This document shows, piece by piece, positions 25,760 through 34,169 of a DNA stretch of 64,000 nucleotides (within the stretch, counting starts at the first letter, position 1; each line of letters starts with the position of its first letter). This DNA comes from Roseobacter insulae. Its GTDB lineage: Bacteria; Pseudomonadota; Alphaproteobacteria; Rhodobacterales; Rhodobacteraceae. Where the stretch lies: positions 1 through 64,000 of the forward strand of contig NZ_JAHXDN010000002.1 in assembly GCF_019375555.1 (NCBI RefSeq). The letters are read 5' to 3'. The position numbers were made by a program, and so were the translations under genes. Below the pieces are notes generated by a model, which was given only the letters and a program-made list of their open reading frames with translations, was not told the DNA's origin and searched no databases.

Positions 25760-27016
25760 ATGGAAGGAACGCGTTTCAAGCTGTTTCCTCAGCCACAGTT
25801 TCTGGACAGTTATGCAGAGCCTGAGACGGTAGTTGTATCCTCCGTGGCGGGCTCGCTTGGGCCGGGTCCGTCGGATGACCGGATGTACACCATCTTTCCG
25901 ATTGGCAAGAAACAGCCCTACGGCATCTCCCCGGACGGGTCTGACGTGCAAGCGCCGCCGTGGTCGGGAGATGTCGAAGCCCCCGCCGTTCCGGATGCAG
26001 ATGGACATTTTGACTATCTGGAACCGGGCACGCCGCAGTTCGAGACCGCACATCTGTTCGGCACGGTCCGGTTTGTAATGGACATCTGGGAGGATTACTT
26101 CGGCAGGGTCATTCCGTGGCAAAGCGACAAGACGCATGATCGTTTGGAACTGACCATCCTGCCGTCGCTTGAGAATGCCTATTCCGGCTATGGCTTCATC
26201 GAAATGGGCGGTGATCGCAAAAATGGCGGTTACAAACCGTTCAGCCTGAATTTCGATGTGATCGCGCATGAATTGGGTCACGCGATCATCTATTCGGAGG
26301 TTGGGGTGCCTGATCCGCAGAACGTGACCGGGGAGTATTTCGGCTTTCATGAAAGTGCGGCCGATCTGGTGGCATTGGTATCGTCGCTTCATTTCAATTC
26401 GCTGGTTGATCTGCTGCTCGAAAACACGCGCGGCAATCTCTACATGCTGAATGCGGTCAACCGGATTGCGGAACTCTCCGACAACAAGCAGATCAGGATT
26501 GCCGCCAACGACAAACGCCTGGGCGAGTTTGCCAAGGGATGGGTGAAGGAGCACCACCTGTCACAACCCCTGACCGGCGCGTTTTTCGATATCCTCGTGG
26601 ATCTGTTCCACGAAATGCTGCTTGATTATGGGGCGATCTCGCCGGAAATGGAGGATCTGTCGGATCAGCTGCTGGCCACATCTGAATATGCGCCGGTCAT
26701 GCAGGAACTGTTTGATGACGCGTATGCCGCACATCCGGAAAAGTTCAAGATGGCACTGCTGGACGCCCGGGATATTCTGGGCACATATCTTGCCGACACC
26801 TGGCAGAAGATAAACCGGCGTGATCTCAACTTTGTGGACGTCGCGGAGATTTTTCTGGAAGTGGATCAAGAGCACACGGGTGGGCGATTTGAACGCCTGA
26901 TCCGCGGAAACTTCGATTTGCGCGACATCGGTTTTGTCGAAGTGGGCCCACAGTTGGAACCGCTTGGGAAAGACAGTCACGCAAACTCCGTGCGGACCAT
27001 GGTTCCAATGGACTGA
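25760..27016 (+). CDS. Cytosolic gluzincin-type metallopeptidase of the YcaO/TfuA locus
   Basis: This 418-residue protein has a zinc peptidase site: HELGH at residues 170-174 (zinc ligands H170 and H174, catalytic E171) and, 24 residues on, HESAAD with third ligand E198 and D202. HExxH plus ExxxD is the thermolysin-like gluzincin pattern, but the rest does not look like a standard secreted M4 enzyme. There is no signal peptide, propeptide or membrane segment, so it should act in the cytosol. Its place between tfuA and the SGAR-repeat protein suggests a maturation or leader protease; that is inference. No strong ribosome site is seen at 25760, so the start is less certain than the frame. Confidence 0.75.
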   Translation: MEGTRFKLFPQPQFLDSYAEPETVVVSSVAGSLGPGPSDDRMYTIFPIGKKQPYGISPDGSDVQAPPWSGDVEAPAVPDADGHFDYLEPGTPQFETAHLFGTVRFVMDIWEDYFGRVIPWQSDKTHDRLELTILPSLENAYSGYGFIEMGGDRKNGGYKPFSLNFDVIAHELGHAIIYSEVGVPDPQNVTGEYFGFHESAADLVALVSSLHFNSLVDLLLENTRGNLYMLNAVNRIAELSDNKQIRIAANDKRLGEFAKGWVKEHHLSQPLTGAFFDILVDLFHEMLLDYGAISPEMEDLSDQLLATSEYAPVMQELFDDAYAAHPEKFKMALLDARDILGTYLADTWQKINRRDLNFVDVAEIFLEVDQEHTGGRFERLIRGNFDLRDIGFVEVGPQLEPLGKDSHANSVRTMVPMD

Positions 27017-27092
27017 AAAAGAATAATGCGTTAACAAATAATTACAACCGACTGAACGGGAGCGAATTACGCTCTTCAAAGGATCAAATATT

Positions 27093-27590
27093 ATGTCAGA
27101 ATCACTATATGCATCCGCATCCATCGTATTATTCGGACGCGAAGTCGACGACTTGGCCGTCATCAAGAAGGGTTTGTCCACGGCCACTACATTCAGCAAA
27201 GAAGACAAGCAATTTGCGCGCATCTATGGCTTTACCTACGACGGCGTGTATTACGAAATTCCGACCCCGGTGCTCTTCATGGTAAAGGGCAAGGGGAAGA
27301 AGGCGAGCACAATTGACCTTCCCGGCCCGAACCCGAAAGAAGCGAAATTCTTCGCCAGCCTGCTGGCCTGGGAAGTGAAACAATCCGAAGACACGGTTCG
27401 GCTCGACGTGGATCAGGGCAAATTCCAGGACATGCTGCTGAGCATGCTGGGCGATGGCGTAAGCGGTGTTTCGGGTGCACGTGTTTCTGGTGCCCGAGTA
27501 TCCGGTGCCCGGGTGTCCGGCGCGCGGGTGTCGGGTGCACGTGTCTCCGGCGCGCGGATCAGCGGTGCACGGGGAGATGCCAGCGACTAG
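27093..27590 (+). CDS. Putative precursor protein with a C-terminal (V/I)SGAR repeat
   Basis: I do not recognise this 165-residue protein. The first 122 residues look globular (MSESLYASASIVLFGREVDD, then YGFTYDGVYYEIPTPVLFMV). Residues 123-160 are VSG followed by six VSGAR and one ISGAR, ending in GDASD. There is no signal peptide or cysteine. It is the last plus-strand gene after ycaO, tfuA and the metallopeptidase, 76 bases downstream, with an AAAGGAT ribosome site. A globular leader-like domain plus a short tandem core beside a YcaO/TfuA pair suggests a modified peptide precursor. The repeats lack Cys, Ser-Cys or Thr-rich patterns of azole substrates, but thioamidation acts on plain backbone amides. 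The precursor role is inference; it could also be a structural tail protein. Confidence 0.7.
   Translation: MSESLYASASIVLFGREVDDLAVIKKGLSTATTFSKEDKQFARIYGFTYDGVYYEIPTPVLFMVKGKGKKASTIDLPGPNPKEAKFFASLLAWEVKQSEDTVRLDVDQGKFQDMLLSMLGDGVSGVSGARVSGARVSGARVSGARVSGARVSGARISGARGDASD
27459..27572 (+). repeat. Tandem 15-base repeat encoding (V/I)SGAR
   Basis: After a partial unit encoding VSG at 27459-27467, seven 15-base units run without gaps from 27468 to 27572. Each encodes Val or Ile, then Ser-Gly-Ala-Arg. The codons differ freely between units (Val as GTT, GTA, GTG, GTC; Arg as CGT, CGA, CGG; Ser as TCG, TCT, TCC, AGC), while Ser, Gly, Ala and Arg are identical in all seven. Selection therefore appears to act on the peptide, not the DNA. 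Confidence 0.93.
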
Positions 27591-27606
27591 ACTGGCAAGT
27601 CAGCCG

Positions 27607-29397
27607 CTACAGACCGGCGCGTTTCAACCCGTCCAGAAAGTGCTGCACATCTTCCTCGAACTTGTCGGGCTGCACCGAGGCCCAACGATCAACTGAAAAA
27701 TTCGGATGAGCCTGCCGCACAAGTTCGGCTTGTGCGCGGGCCTCTTTCAGTTTTCCCAGATGCCCGTAGCTGGCGGCAAGAATCCGTCTGCCTTCGGTCG
27801 GATTCTGCATTTTCTGGATCGTATTGATCGCTTCTTCGTAGCGTTTGAGATTGAAGTAAGCGCCGCCCAGATGCCAGATGTACTGGTCCGGGTAAAAGGG
27901 GTTGAGACGCATCGCCTTGTGCAGCAGTTCGACCGCTTCTTCCGACCGGCCCATATGGGCAAGCGCATCGGCCATATCAGACATCAGGTCAGCGTCATTC
28001 GGATTGAGCTTCAGCGCGCGGTCGTAGGCATTGATCGCGGCGTCATGCTCCTTGCGATAGAGATGGGCAAAGCCCAGCTCACCGAACCCACGGGCATCGG
28101 ATTCGTCAAGATCGATGGCTTCGCGCGCAAAACTCAGGGCATCGTCCAATGCAATTTCGGGCTTTTCCGCCCAGTCATAGCGCCAATCAAGATTGAAGGT
28201 GCGGGACTTGGCGGCGTAGGCGCGGGCGTATCGCGCGTCGCTGCCGATCGCGTGTTCGTAAAGGTCACGCGCCTGGCGGACCTCGGGCTGAGTGTACTTG
28301 AGCACATGTCTGTGGCCCTTCAGAACAAAGCCGTAAGCCATCAGGTTGGCCGGAGGCAGCAAACGCATCCGCTCGCGCTCCGTGGCCTCGATCCGGGCGG
28401 CCGTTGCCGACACGATGATCTGGGTGATCTCATCCTGCAGATCAAAAATGTCTTCGACGTTGCGATTGTACTGATCGCCCCAGATCGTTCTGTCCTGAAG
28501 CGCGTCCAGCAGTTGCAGCGTGATGCGTATCCGCGACCCTGCCTTTCGCACCGTCCCGTCGACTGCGTAGCGCACACCCAGTTCGCGCGCCGCCTGAGCC
28601 GGGGATTTCGATCTGTCGGAAAACATGTTGGCAGAGCCGCGGGCAATGACGAAAAACTCCTGGAAGCGTGACAGGTTGGTTGTCACGTCTTCGGTCAGAC
28701 CATCCGCGAACCACTGGTCGTCCTGATCACTGCCCTGGAACCCGAAGGGCAACACGACGATGGACTGATTGGCAATCGGGCGTTCCTTGAATTCCGCCGA
28801 GTTTTCGAGATTGCGGCGCAACCCCGGGGTCATCGCCGCGGTGGTAGGATTTTCATGAACCTGGAAAACGTCGATTGTCCGGCCGATATTCTTGAAATCC
28901 TGACCGCCAAGGTACTCGTAGCCGTACTTCAGCTTGTTGCACACGTGATCATAGGCCGCGCCGGAGATGCAGACCTGCCCGGGGGCCGCAAAGGCTTCGA
29001 TCCGGGCCGCGATGTTGATGCTTTCCCCGGTGATCTCGTCGCCGCTCACCAGTACTTCGCCCAAGTTGATGCCGAAACGGAACCAGACTTTCTCGTCGTC
29101 CGGCAGCCCTTCGTTTTCATCAGCGAGGATTTTTTGCATTTCGACGGCGAAGGTCACCGCATCGACGGCGCTTTCAAATAGCATGAAGGCATTGTCACCC
29201 GCGGAGCCCTTGAATTCGCCGGAATATGAATTGATCGCGTCGCGAAATTTTTCCAGACGGTTCGTGACAGAAATCGTTGTGCCCACTTCATCAACACTCA
29301 TCATGCTGCTAAAATTGGCCACATCAGCAAAAACGATCGCAACAAGGCGACGCCTCAGGCCTCTTCCGGAACCTGATTTTTGAGCGGTACTATCCAC
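27607..29397 (-). CDS. Class III nucleotide cyclase with TolB-like domain and TPR repeats
   Basis: This protein of about 596 residues has three parts. An N-terminal class III cyclase domain has metal-binding aspartates in VAIVFADVANFS and KGSAGDNAFMLF, plus GINLGEVLVSGDEITGESIN. A middle TolB/CadC-like domain includes SIVVLPFGFQGSDQDDQWFA and GTVRKAGSRIRITLQLLDA. A C-terminal region has TPR units such as HDAAINAYDRALKLNPNDAD and EEAVELLHKAMRLNPFYP. No membrane segment is seen. The usual product would be cyclic AMP. A GTG at 29397 overlaps the upstream GNAT stop by 8 bases and is preferred; a TTG at 29457 is possible. It is convergent with the SGAR-repeat gene, 16 bases apart, so it is not in the same transcript. 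Confidence 0.85.
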   Translation of the reverse strand: MDSTAQKSGSGRGLRRRLVAIVFADVANFSSMMSVDEVGTTISVTNRLEKFRDAINSYSGEFKGSAGDNAFMLFESAVDAVTFAVEMQKILADENEGLPDDEKVWFRFGINLGEVLVSGDEITGESINIAARIEAFAAPGQVCISGAAYDHVCNKLKYGYEYLGGQDFKNIGRTIDVFQVHENPTTAAMTPGLRRNLENSAEFKERPIANQSIVVLPFGFQGSDQDDQWFADGLTEDVTTNLSRFQEFFVIARGSANMFSDRSKSPAQAARELGVRYAVDGTVRKAGSRIRITLQLLDALQDRTIWGDQYNRNVEDIFDLQDEITQIIVSATAARIEATERERMRLLPPANLMAYGFVLKGHRHVLKYTQPEVRQARDLYEHAIGSDARYARAYAAKSRTFNLDWRYDWAEKPEIALDDALSFAREAIDLDESDARGFGELGFAHLYRKEHDAAINAYDRALKLNPNDADLMSDMADALAHMGRSEEAVELLHKAMRLNPFYPDQYIWHLGGAYFNLKRYEEAINTIQKMQNPTEGRRILAASYGHLGKLKEARAQAELVRQAHPNFSVDRWASVQPDKFEEDVQHFLDGLKRAGL

Positions 29398-30010
29398 AAC
29401 CCTCTTTCCAACACGTAGGTGCAAACGACAGCTTGCAGGAATCTGCCACTTTTTCAATGACCTGATGCCGCGTGGCTAACCATTCCGCGCTCAAAATACC
29501 AGCTACTACGGTATCTTTTCTTTCGCCGTTTACAAACCAGCCCTCACGAAAGCGTCCTTCTTCCGCAAAACCAATCTTTTTTACAGCGCGCATCGTGGCC
29601 GTGTTGTCGTCTCTGTAGAATGTGGACACCCGGTGCAGGCGCAGTTGCGAAAATGCCAGATCCAGTACGGAAATGGTCATCGCGGTCGCCAACCCCTGCT
29701 TGCGGTGATCCCTGCCCACAAAGAACGGCAGAACCGCGTCCCCCTGAATGTAGTTGACCGAATCCAGCCCGGCAATTCCAAGAGGCGTGCCGCTCGTGTC
29801 CTCGGCAATGAACCAGTAGGCGCAGGGCGGGGTATCGTGCTCCAGCGATTTGCGCCAGCTGTTTTGCAAGGAATCAGGGCTCAGCGGGACGGGGAGTGTT
29901 CTGTCGAAAAGCGCCACATCCGCGAAATTCCAGAACCAGTTTTCGATCCGGGGAATGTCAACCAGTCCGAGAGGGCGCCATGTGATCGCACCTGAAATTC
30001 TATTCGCCAT
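29390..30010 (-). CDS. GNAT acetyltransferase (RimJ/RimL type)
   Basis: This 206-residue protein matches the RimJ/RimL-type GNAT fold: ITWRPLGLVDIPRIENWF at the N-terminus, AVLPFFVGRDHRKQGLATAM as the acetyl-CoA pyrophosphate loop, and TATMRAVKKIGFAEEGRFRE as the last motif. Such enzymes acetylate amino groups of proteins or small molecules; the acceptor is unknown. The ATG at 30010 has an AGGA site eight bases upstream; an in-frame start at 30052 does not. It overlaps the cyclase start and is probably co-transcribed with it. Confidence 0.85.
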   Translation of the reverse strand: MANRISGAITWRPLGLVDIPRIENWFWNFADVALFDRTLPVPLSPDSLQNSWRKSLEHDTPPCAYWFIAEDTSGTPLGIAGLDSVNYIQGDAVLPFFVGRDHRKQGLATAMTISVLDLAFSQLRLHRVSTFYRDDNTATMRAVKKIGFAEEGRFREGWFVNGERKDTVVAGILSAEWLATRHQVIEKVADSCKLSFAPTCWKEGCG

Positions 30011-30375
30011 TTTCAATATCCTACCAACCGAGTTCTGAATTTTAATCGCCAAGCGCTTGTGAACGGCGGCGAATGAGCTCGGCCAAAAAAGTACAATTAA
30101 CTGGTTAACAAGAATTCTTACTACCGTACCCGCGTGAAAAGCAATGAATTTGCACGCCTAATACTAGAATTCGGTTTGGCCTTGCCGGTCGCAATGCCGT
30201 CTTTGTGCCGGTCGGCCCTCGCCTGTATCGGGGTGGTTTTTCGCGCGTTTCAACAAGGACCGGAAACCGGAGACATCTGCGTGAAAGCGCGCGTCGGCAG
30301 GCGCTCAGACATGGCTCGCCGATCTTTTCCCACATCCGCGGTCAGACAAAGGTGAATGCAAGCATGCGCCCGGCA
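30011..30375. other. Intergenic region upstream of the GNAT gene
   Basis: This gap of about 365 bases holds no gene I can support. Near the GNAT side is an AT-rich stretch with two short palindromes, TTAACTGGTTAA at 30097-30108 and AAGAATTCTT at 30110-30119, likely within the GNAT promoter area. The remainder, toward the tetR stop, has no visible structure. Confidence 0.4.
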
Positions 30376-30942
30376 TCATGGCACCCGACGGATCAGAAGA
30401 TGCAGCGCTTCCTCAAACAGCGCCATGTCCTCCCCGGCACGGGCCGCCAGTTGAGCGCCCTCCAGCAACGACAGGGTCGCTGCCGCCTCCAGTGCCGGGA
30501 TTTCTGTTGCGCTGATCGTGCCGTCTTTTTTTCCGGTCTCGAATACCGTTTCGAGCCATCCGACCATCATCCGGCGGAACCGTCCGACTTCAGCAATGAC
30601 TTCCGGCGGCAGGCTTGCCCGTGTGGTCGAGAATGACACGCATAAACAAAGGCTTTTGCCACCGTGCAGCGCCTGTCGGTAGACATCGATCACGGCACGC
30701 AGACGATCACCGCCGGTGGCGCAGGTTTCATCAATCCGGGCGCAGGCTCTTTCCAGTGTCACCCGGTATCGCTGCATCAAGGCGAGCGCCAATGCTGCCT
30801 TGGTGGCGAAATGGTAATGAATGCTGGCCTTGCGGATGCCGACATCCTTTTCAAGGTCGGCATAGCTGAAACCGTCGATTCCCCGGGTCCGGGCCGCGCG
30901 CTCCGCGGCATTCAGCAACGCAGTTCTGGTGTCCGTGGGCAT
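30376..30942 (-). CDS. TetR-family transcriptional regulator
   Basis: This 188-residue regulator has an N-terminal helix-turn-helix (RTALLNAAERAARTRGIDGF, SYADLEKDVGIRKASIHYHF) and a C-terminal ligand domain of the TetR_C class. The ATG at 30942 follows the amine oxidase stop by one base, with a GAGAG site, so it is the last gene of a cupin-amine oxidase-tetR transcript. A TetR-like 16-base palindrome lies at 32984-32999 upstream of that operon, so autoregulation is likely. The ligand is unknown. Confidence 0.88.
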   Translation of the reverse strand: MPTDTRTALLNAAERAARTRGIDGFSYADLEKDVGIRKASIHYHFATKAALALALMQRYRVTLERACARIDETCATGGDRLRAVIDVYRQALHGGKSLCLCVSFSTTRASLPPEVIAEVGRFRRMMVGWLETVFETGKKDGTISATEIPALEAAATLSLLEGAQLAARAGEDMALFEEALHLLIRRVP

Positions 30943-30943
30943 C

Positions 30944-32011
30944 TTATCTCTCGTATCGTATGTCAATGTGTTTTAACGTGTTTTCCGCAGCTTCCAATGC
31001 GCCTTCCAGATAACCGCCGAACTGTGGCGCCGTCTCCGTACCGCTCAGAACAAGCACATCTTCCCAAGCGCCTGCCAGCTTGTGCGACCGGCCGTAGTCG
31101 GGGTGCGCATATAGCGGTGCGTGGTCCAGCCCGGTGGCTGTCCAGTGATCCAGCGCCCAGTCTTTGAGGAAGATCTGCCGGGGGACGGCGGCTTCCGGGC
31201 CGAACAATCGTCCCAACTGGGTCAGGATGTCCGCTGTCAGCCGCTCAGGATCGCGACGGGCTATTACCGGCAGGCCGATGAACCCGAAAAGCGCATAAGG
31301 ACCATCCTCGGCAGGCGATGCGTCATGCACTTCGATCATCGGACCGCATCGGCTGCTGGCATCACCGGACAAACCGGCCTCCCGCCAGAATGGCCGGTCG
31401 TACACGGCAACACCCTTTGCCTGCCCGGCCATCCACGTGGCTGTCTCGCGCATGGCCCGCAACTGGTGCTCCGGCAGGTTGGGAGTGAAGCGGATGCGAT
31501 CCACCGCCAGACGTGGCGGCAGGGCAAGGATCACTTGCCGGGCCGCGCATCTTTGGCCGGTCGAAAGCGTGGCCAGAACGCCGCCGGGTTTGCGGTCCAG
31601 CGCGGTGACGGATGTGCCGAGGTGTGTGCGGTCGTCGGCTATCATTGCGGCAAGACCACCGGTCAGGGTAGCCATCCCGCCCGCTATTCTGTAAGATCCC
31701 TGCATCGAGGCAAATCCGCGCCCGCGCTGAACCCGCCCGGTCTCGTCTTCAAAAGCCGATAGCCCCTGATACTGCTGCTCAAAGGGGGCCAGCCCCAAGC
31801 TCTGAACCAAAGCGGCCACGCGGGGTTGACCGCGCCAGTACCACGCGGGGCCCATATCGAACGCTGCCGAGTCGACAGCCTCGGTCTTGATGCGGCCCCC
31901 AAGCCTGTGGCGTGCCTCCACCAGTTGGAAATCATGCCCTGAATGGGACAGGTGCGCCGCGATGGCCAGCCCCGCCAGACCACCGCCGACTATCAGGATG
32001 TCAGCGTCCAC
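30944..32011 (-). CDS. FAD-dependent amine oxidase
   Basis: This 355-residue flavoenzyme has the FAD motif ILIVGGGLAGLAIAAHL, EARHRLGGRI, and the C-terminal LSGTETAPQFGGYLEGALEA that closes the FAD site in monoamine oxidases. Such enzymes oxidise amines to imines with oxygen. It is shorter than typical monoamine oxidases of about 450 residues, mainly in the substrate domain, so substrate prediction is unsafe. It lies 85 bases after the cupin gene and one base before tetR. No signal peptide is seen. Confidence 0.85.
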   Translation of the reverse strand: MDADILIVGGGLAGLAIAAHLSHSGHDFQLVEARHRLGGRIKTEAVDSAAFDMGPAWYWRGQPRVAALVQSLGLAPFEQQYQGLSAFEDETGRVQRGRGFASMQGSYRIAGGMATLTGGLAAMIADDRTHLGTSVTALDRKPGGVLATLSTGQRCAARQVILALPPRLAVDRIRFTPNLPEHQLRAMRETATWMAGQAKGVAVYDRPFWREAGLSGDASSRCGPMIEVHDASPAEDGPYALFGFIGLPVIARRDPERLTADILTQLGRLFGPEAAVPRQIFLKDWALDHWTATGLDHAPLYAHPDYGRSHKLAGAWEDVLVLSGTETAPQFGGYLEGALEAAENTLKHIDIRYER

Positions 32012-32096
32012 TCAGCGGCTCCTGATCCGGCCAAAGGCGCATCCCATCGGTCGGATAGCAACGAAGGTCGCTCACGAACATCATCACCATGAAGCA

Positions 32097-32765
32097 TTAG
32101 ACCGCAGGCGGTCTGGCGTGGGCGACATGACCCGTCTTGATCCAGATCTTTGCACCATCGGCACCTGCTGTGGCAGCAAGGTTCTGACCATCCGGCAAAC
32201 GGAGCCAGGACCCCTTGCGCATCTCATCCCCCCCTTCGGACAGTGTTCCGTCGATCACAAGCAGTTCGATCCCGCCCGGTTCTGCGATGCTGAGCGTCGC
32301 GCCGGGTTCGGCCATGAAATAAGTCACCTTTTCACGTTCATCACGATGCAACGTGGCTTCAGCCACGCCATTTTGCACGGTGCCCAGTTCCTTTTCCATG
32401 TCTTTTCGAAACTGGTTCCGGTCTTGCAGGTCGAATTGCCACAACTTCACGAAGATCGTACAGCCGGGGGCAGAGCCTGGCGTGTGGCGTGTGGTTGGCG
32501 GGTTCCGGACATATGTGCCTGCGGGAAAGTCGCCGTTCTCGTCCTGAAATACCCCTTCCAACACGATGAATTCCTCGCCCCCTGTATGGGTATGGGCAGA
32601 GAAGTGGCTGTCGGGTGCATAGCGGACAATTGTGGTTGCACGGGCGACCTCGCCGCCGATACGGTCCAGCATTCGTCGGTCTACACCGGGCATGGGAGAC
32701 GCCTGCCAGTCGAGGTCATCCGAGTGAACAAGGACGCGCTTTGAGAAGTCTGCGTTCAGTTCCAT
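32097..32765 (-). CDS. ChrR-like double-cupin protein
   Basis: This 222-residue protein has two cupin halves. The first carries metal-type histidines in [20 protein letters not shown] and [21 protein letters not shown]; the second contains [20 protein letters not shown] and is less metal-like. This resembles the ChrR cupin fold of anti-sigma factors, but the N-terminal zinc anti-sigma domain is absent, so it is probably an enzyme or small-molecule binder. The ATG at 32765 was chosen because the longer frame to 32843 has no family match. It heads the operon with the amine oxidase and tetR genes. Confidence 0.8.
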   Translation of the reverse strand: MELNADFSKRVLVHSDDLDWQASPMPGVDRRMLDRIGGEVARATTIVRYAPDSHFSAHTHTGGEEFIVLEGVFQDENGDFPAGTYVRNPPTTRHTPGSAPGCTIFVKLWQFDLQDRNQFRKDMEKELGTVQNGVAEATLHRDEREKVTYFMAEPGATLSIAEPGGIELLVIDGTLSEGGDEMRKGSWLRLPDGQNLAATAGADGAKIWIKTGHVAHARPPAV

Positions 32766-33214
32766 AATCTTGCTTCTTTCGTCACGAGAGGGGCTTTCCT
32801 GTTGTCCTACGCGGGCCCGGGGCCTGCAAAAGTGGCGTGCCATGCCGCTGGATGCGCCCGTTTCGACGCGAGCGTGACCTGATCAGACGGGATTTATTCA
32901 GCACGAGTGATGCGAAGGGTTGGGGCAACCTTTCATGTCCTGGAGTTTCGCATTGAGACCACACCACGAATATCATATGTAGATACCTACTAGTAGGTAG
33001 AGGATTTTACAATATGAGATTTGGATATTCGCCAACCCTTCACACGCCTGTGACCACTTGGGGATCAATGCGCAGGTCTCATGGAAAATCAGGGATCATC
33101 TTCGCACAGATATAGACACGCAGAGAAGAAGATGTCCTGTGAGGCTGCCCGTGCGCCTGGTGGGCATAGATGTGTGGCCGCCTCACAACAGGCGGGGCGG
33201 CCACGCTTCGGTTC
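32766..33214. other. Intergenic region upstream of the cupin operon
   Basis: This 449-base gap holds the palindrome at 32984-32999 and an AT-rich stretch around it that should contain the promoter of the cupin operon. No gene is supported. Confidence 0.45.
32984..32999. promoter_or_regulatory. TetR-type palindromic operator
   Basis: TACCTACTAGTAGGTA is a perfect 16-base palindrome in the 449-base gap upstream of the cupin gene. It is the size and symmetry of TetR-family operators. The tetR gene at the end of the operon is the natural candidate to bind it. On the minus strand a TATGAT-like -10 element follows at about 32979-32974. Confidence 0.6.
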
Positions 33215-34042
33215 TTATCCGGCGGCGTTGATCAACTCGACGGTTTCTTCAGTGCTCCACACAGCGTTGGCCATGTAGCGGAAGTTGATAAGCGCGGCGA
33301 GATAGCCGTCACCTTCGGGCAGCATCGCGGCCGCGGTTGCGTCGCGCACCACCGCAACTTCAAACCCGTTCTCCAGCAATTCGCGCATATGGCTTTCTGT
33401 GCATAAATTAGCCGACATCCCGGCCAGGATCACCTGATCGACCCCTCGCTTGCGCAACTGCAAGGTCAGATCATTGGTGTCGTTGCCATAGACCTTATGC
33501 GGGGATGTCACGATGGTTTTGCCATCGTGGATGTATTTCTTGTACTGAGGCATGAAATCTGCGCCAGACCCTTCAAACCCGTCCAGATTGGTGGGGCCTT
33601 TGCGGTCGAACATGCCGATCTTGTGCATGAGCTTTTCAAGCGCGCCTTCGAATTTCCAGCCATGGTCCGTAGGATAGTAATAATGGGGCGACACCGCGAC
33701 CGGGATGTCCGCCGCCTTGGCCGCTTTGAACAGGCTTTCAATGTTTTCGACCGTGTTATGTTCGGTGACGCTGGCGCCGATGACCCCCCATGTCACCCCG
33801 TCCGGATGCAGGAAGTCGATCTGCGGGTCTGTCACAACCAGCGCGGCGCGGCTGAGGTCCAGCTTCATGGTAGATGGCGGCAGCGCGGGTTCAGCCGGTG
33901 GCGCGTAGGGGCTGGTTTCCTGAGCCGATGCCGTTTGCGGGGTAATCGCTGCAGCTGCGGCGGCGGTGGTCGCTGCAATGCCGCCGCGCAATGCCGCGCG
34001 TCTTGAAATCTTTCCGTGATCTTGGTTGTCGCAATTGCACAT
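33215..34042 (-). CDS. Tat-exported isochorismatase-like cysteine hydrolase
   Basis: This 275-residue protein has a twin-arginine signal (KISRRAALRGG, hydrophobic alanine-rich stretch, then TASAQ), so it is exported folded. The mature part is a cysteine hydrolase of the isochorismatase fold, with the triad D72 (VVTDPQIDF), K183 (SPHKVYG) and C214 (GMSANLCTESHMREL). Such enzymes hydrolyse amides or vinyl ethers; the substrate is unknown. The ATG at 34042 has a strong GAGGAG site; an in-frame start at 34081 would separate the signal from the N-terminus. Export is unusual for this fold. It is divergent from the AraC gene at 34170. Confidence 0.88.
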   Translation of the reverse strand: MCNCDNQDHGKISRRAALRGGIAATTAAAAAAITPQTASAQETSPYAPPAEPALPPSTMKLDLSRAALVVTDPQIDFLHPDGVTWGVIGASVTEHNTVENIESLFKAAKAADIPVAVSPHYYYPTDHGWKFEGALEKLMHKIGMFDRKGPTNLDGFEGSGADFMPQYKKYIHDGKTIVTSPHKVYGNDTNDLTLQLRKRGVDQVILAGMSANLCTESHMRELLENGFEVAVVRDATAAAMLPEGDGYLAALINFRYMANAVWSTEETVELINAAG

Positions 34043-34099
34043 GTTTTTTGCTCCTCTGAGTGTCGGAAGTGTCGAAAACATATGAGATCAAATGTGCCT

Positions 34100-34150
34100 T
34101 TTCGTCCGGCATTTGACCTGATTTGAACTTTTGCGTTCCCTTTCGTCCGG
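34100..34150. promoter_or_regulatory. Direct repeat, candidate AraC-type operator
   Basis: TTTCGTCCGG occurs at 34100-34109 and again at 34141-34150 in the same orientation, 41 bases apart, which is about four helical turns. AraC-family proteins bind such direct repeats. The gap lies between the exported hydrolase and the araC-type gene, so both may be controlled. Confidence 0.55.
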
Positions 34151-34169
34151 AATCGGCGATGATTTCCAG

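Noticed and set aside
27459-27572. Tandem 15-base units as a CRISPR-like or minisatellite array
   Set aside because: There are no unique spacers, the units differ at synonymous positions, and they stay in one reading frame, so they are a coding repeat.
27093-27590. SGAR repeat as a classical pentapeptide-repeat (quadrilateral beta-helix) protein
   Set aside because: The A(D/N)LxX pattern with a central Leu or Phe is absent; the units are Val/Ile-Ser-Gly-Ala-Arg.
30105-30335. Short frames between the GNAT and tetR genes
   Set aside because: No ribosome site, family pattern or conserved context; they look like chance open frames.
34131-34169. Upstream extension of the AraC gene
   Set aside because: It has only a TTG start and covers the direct repeat that is likely an operator.
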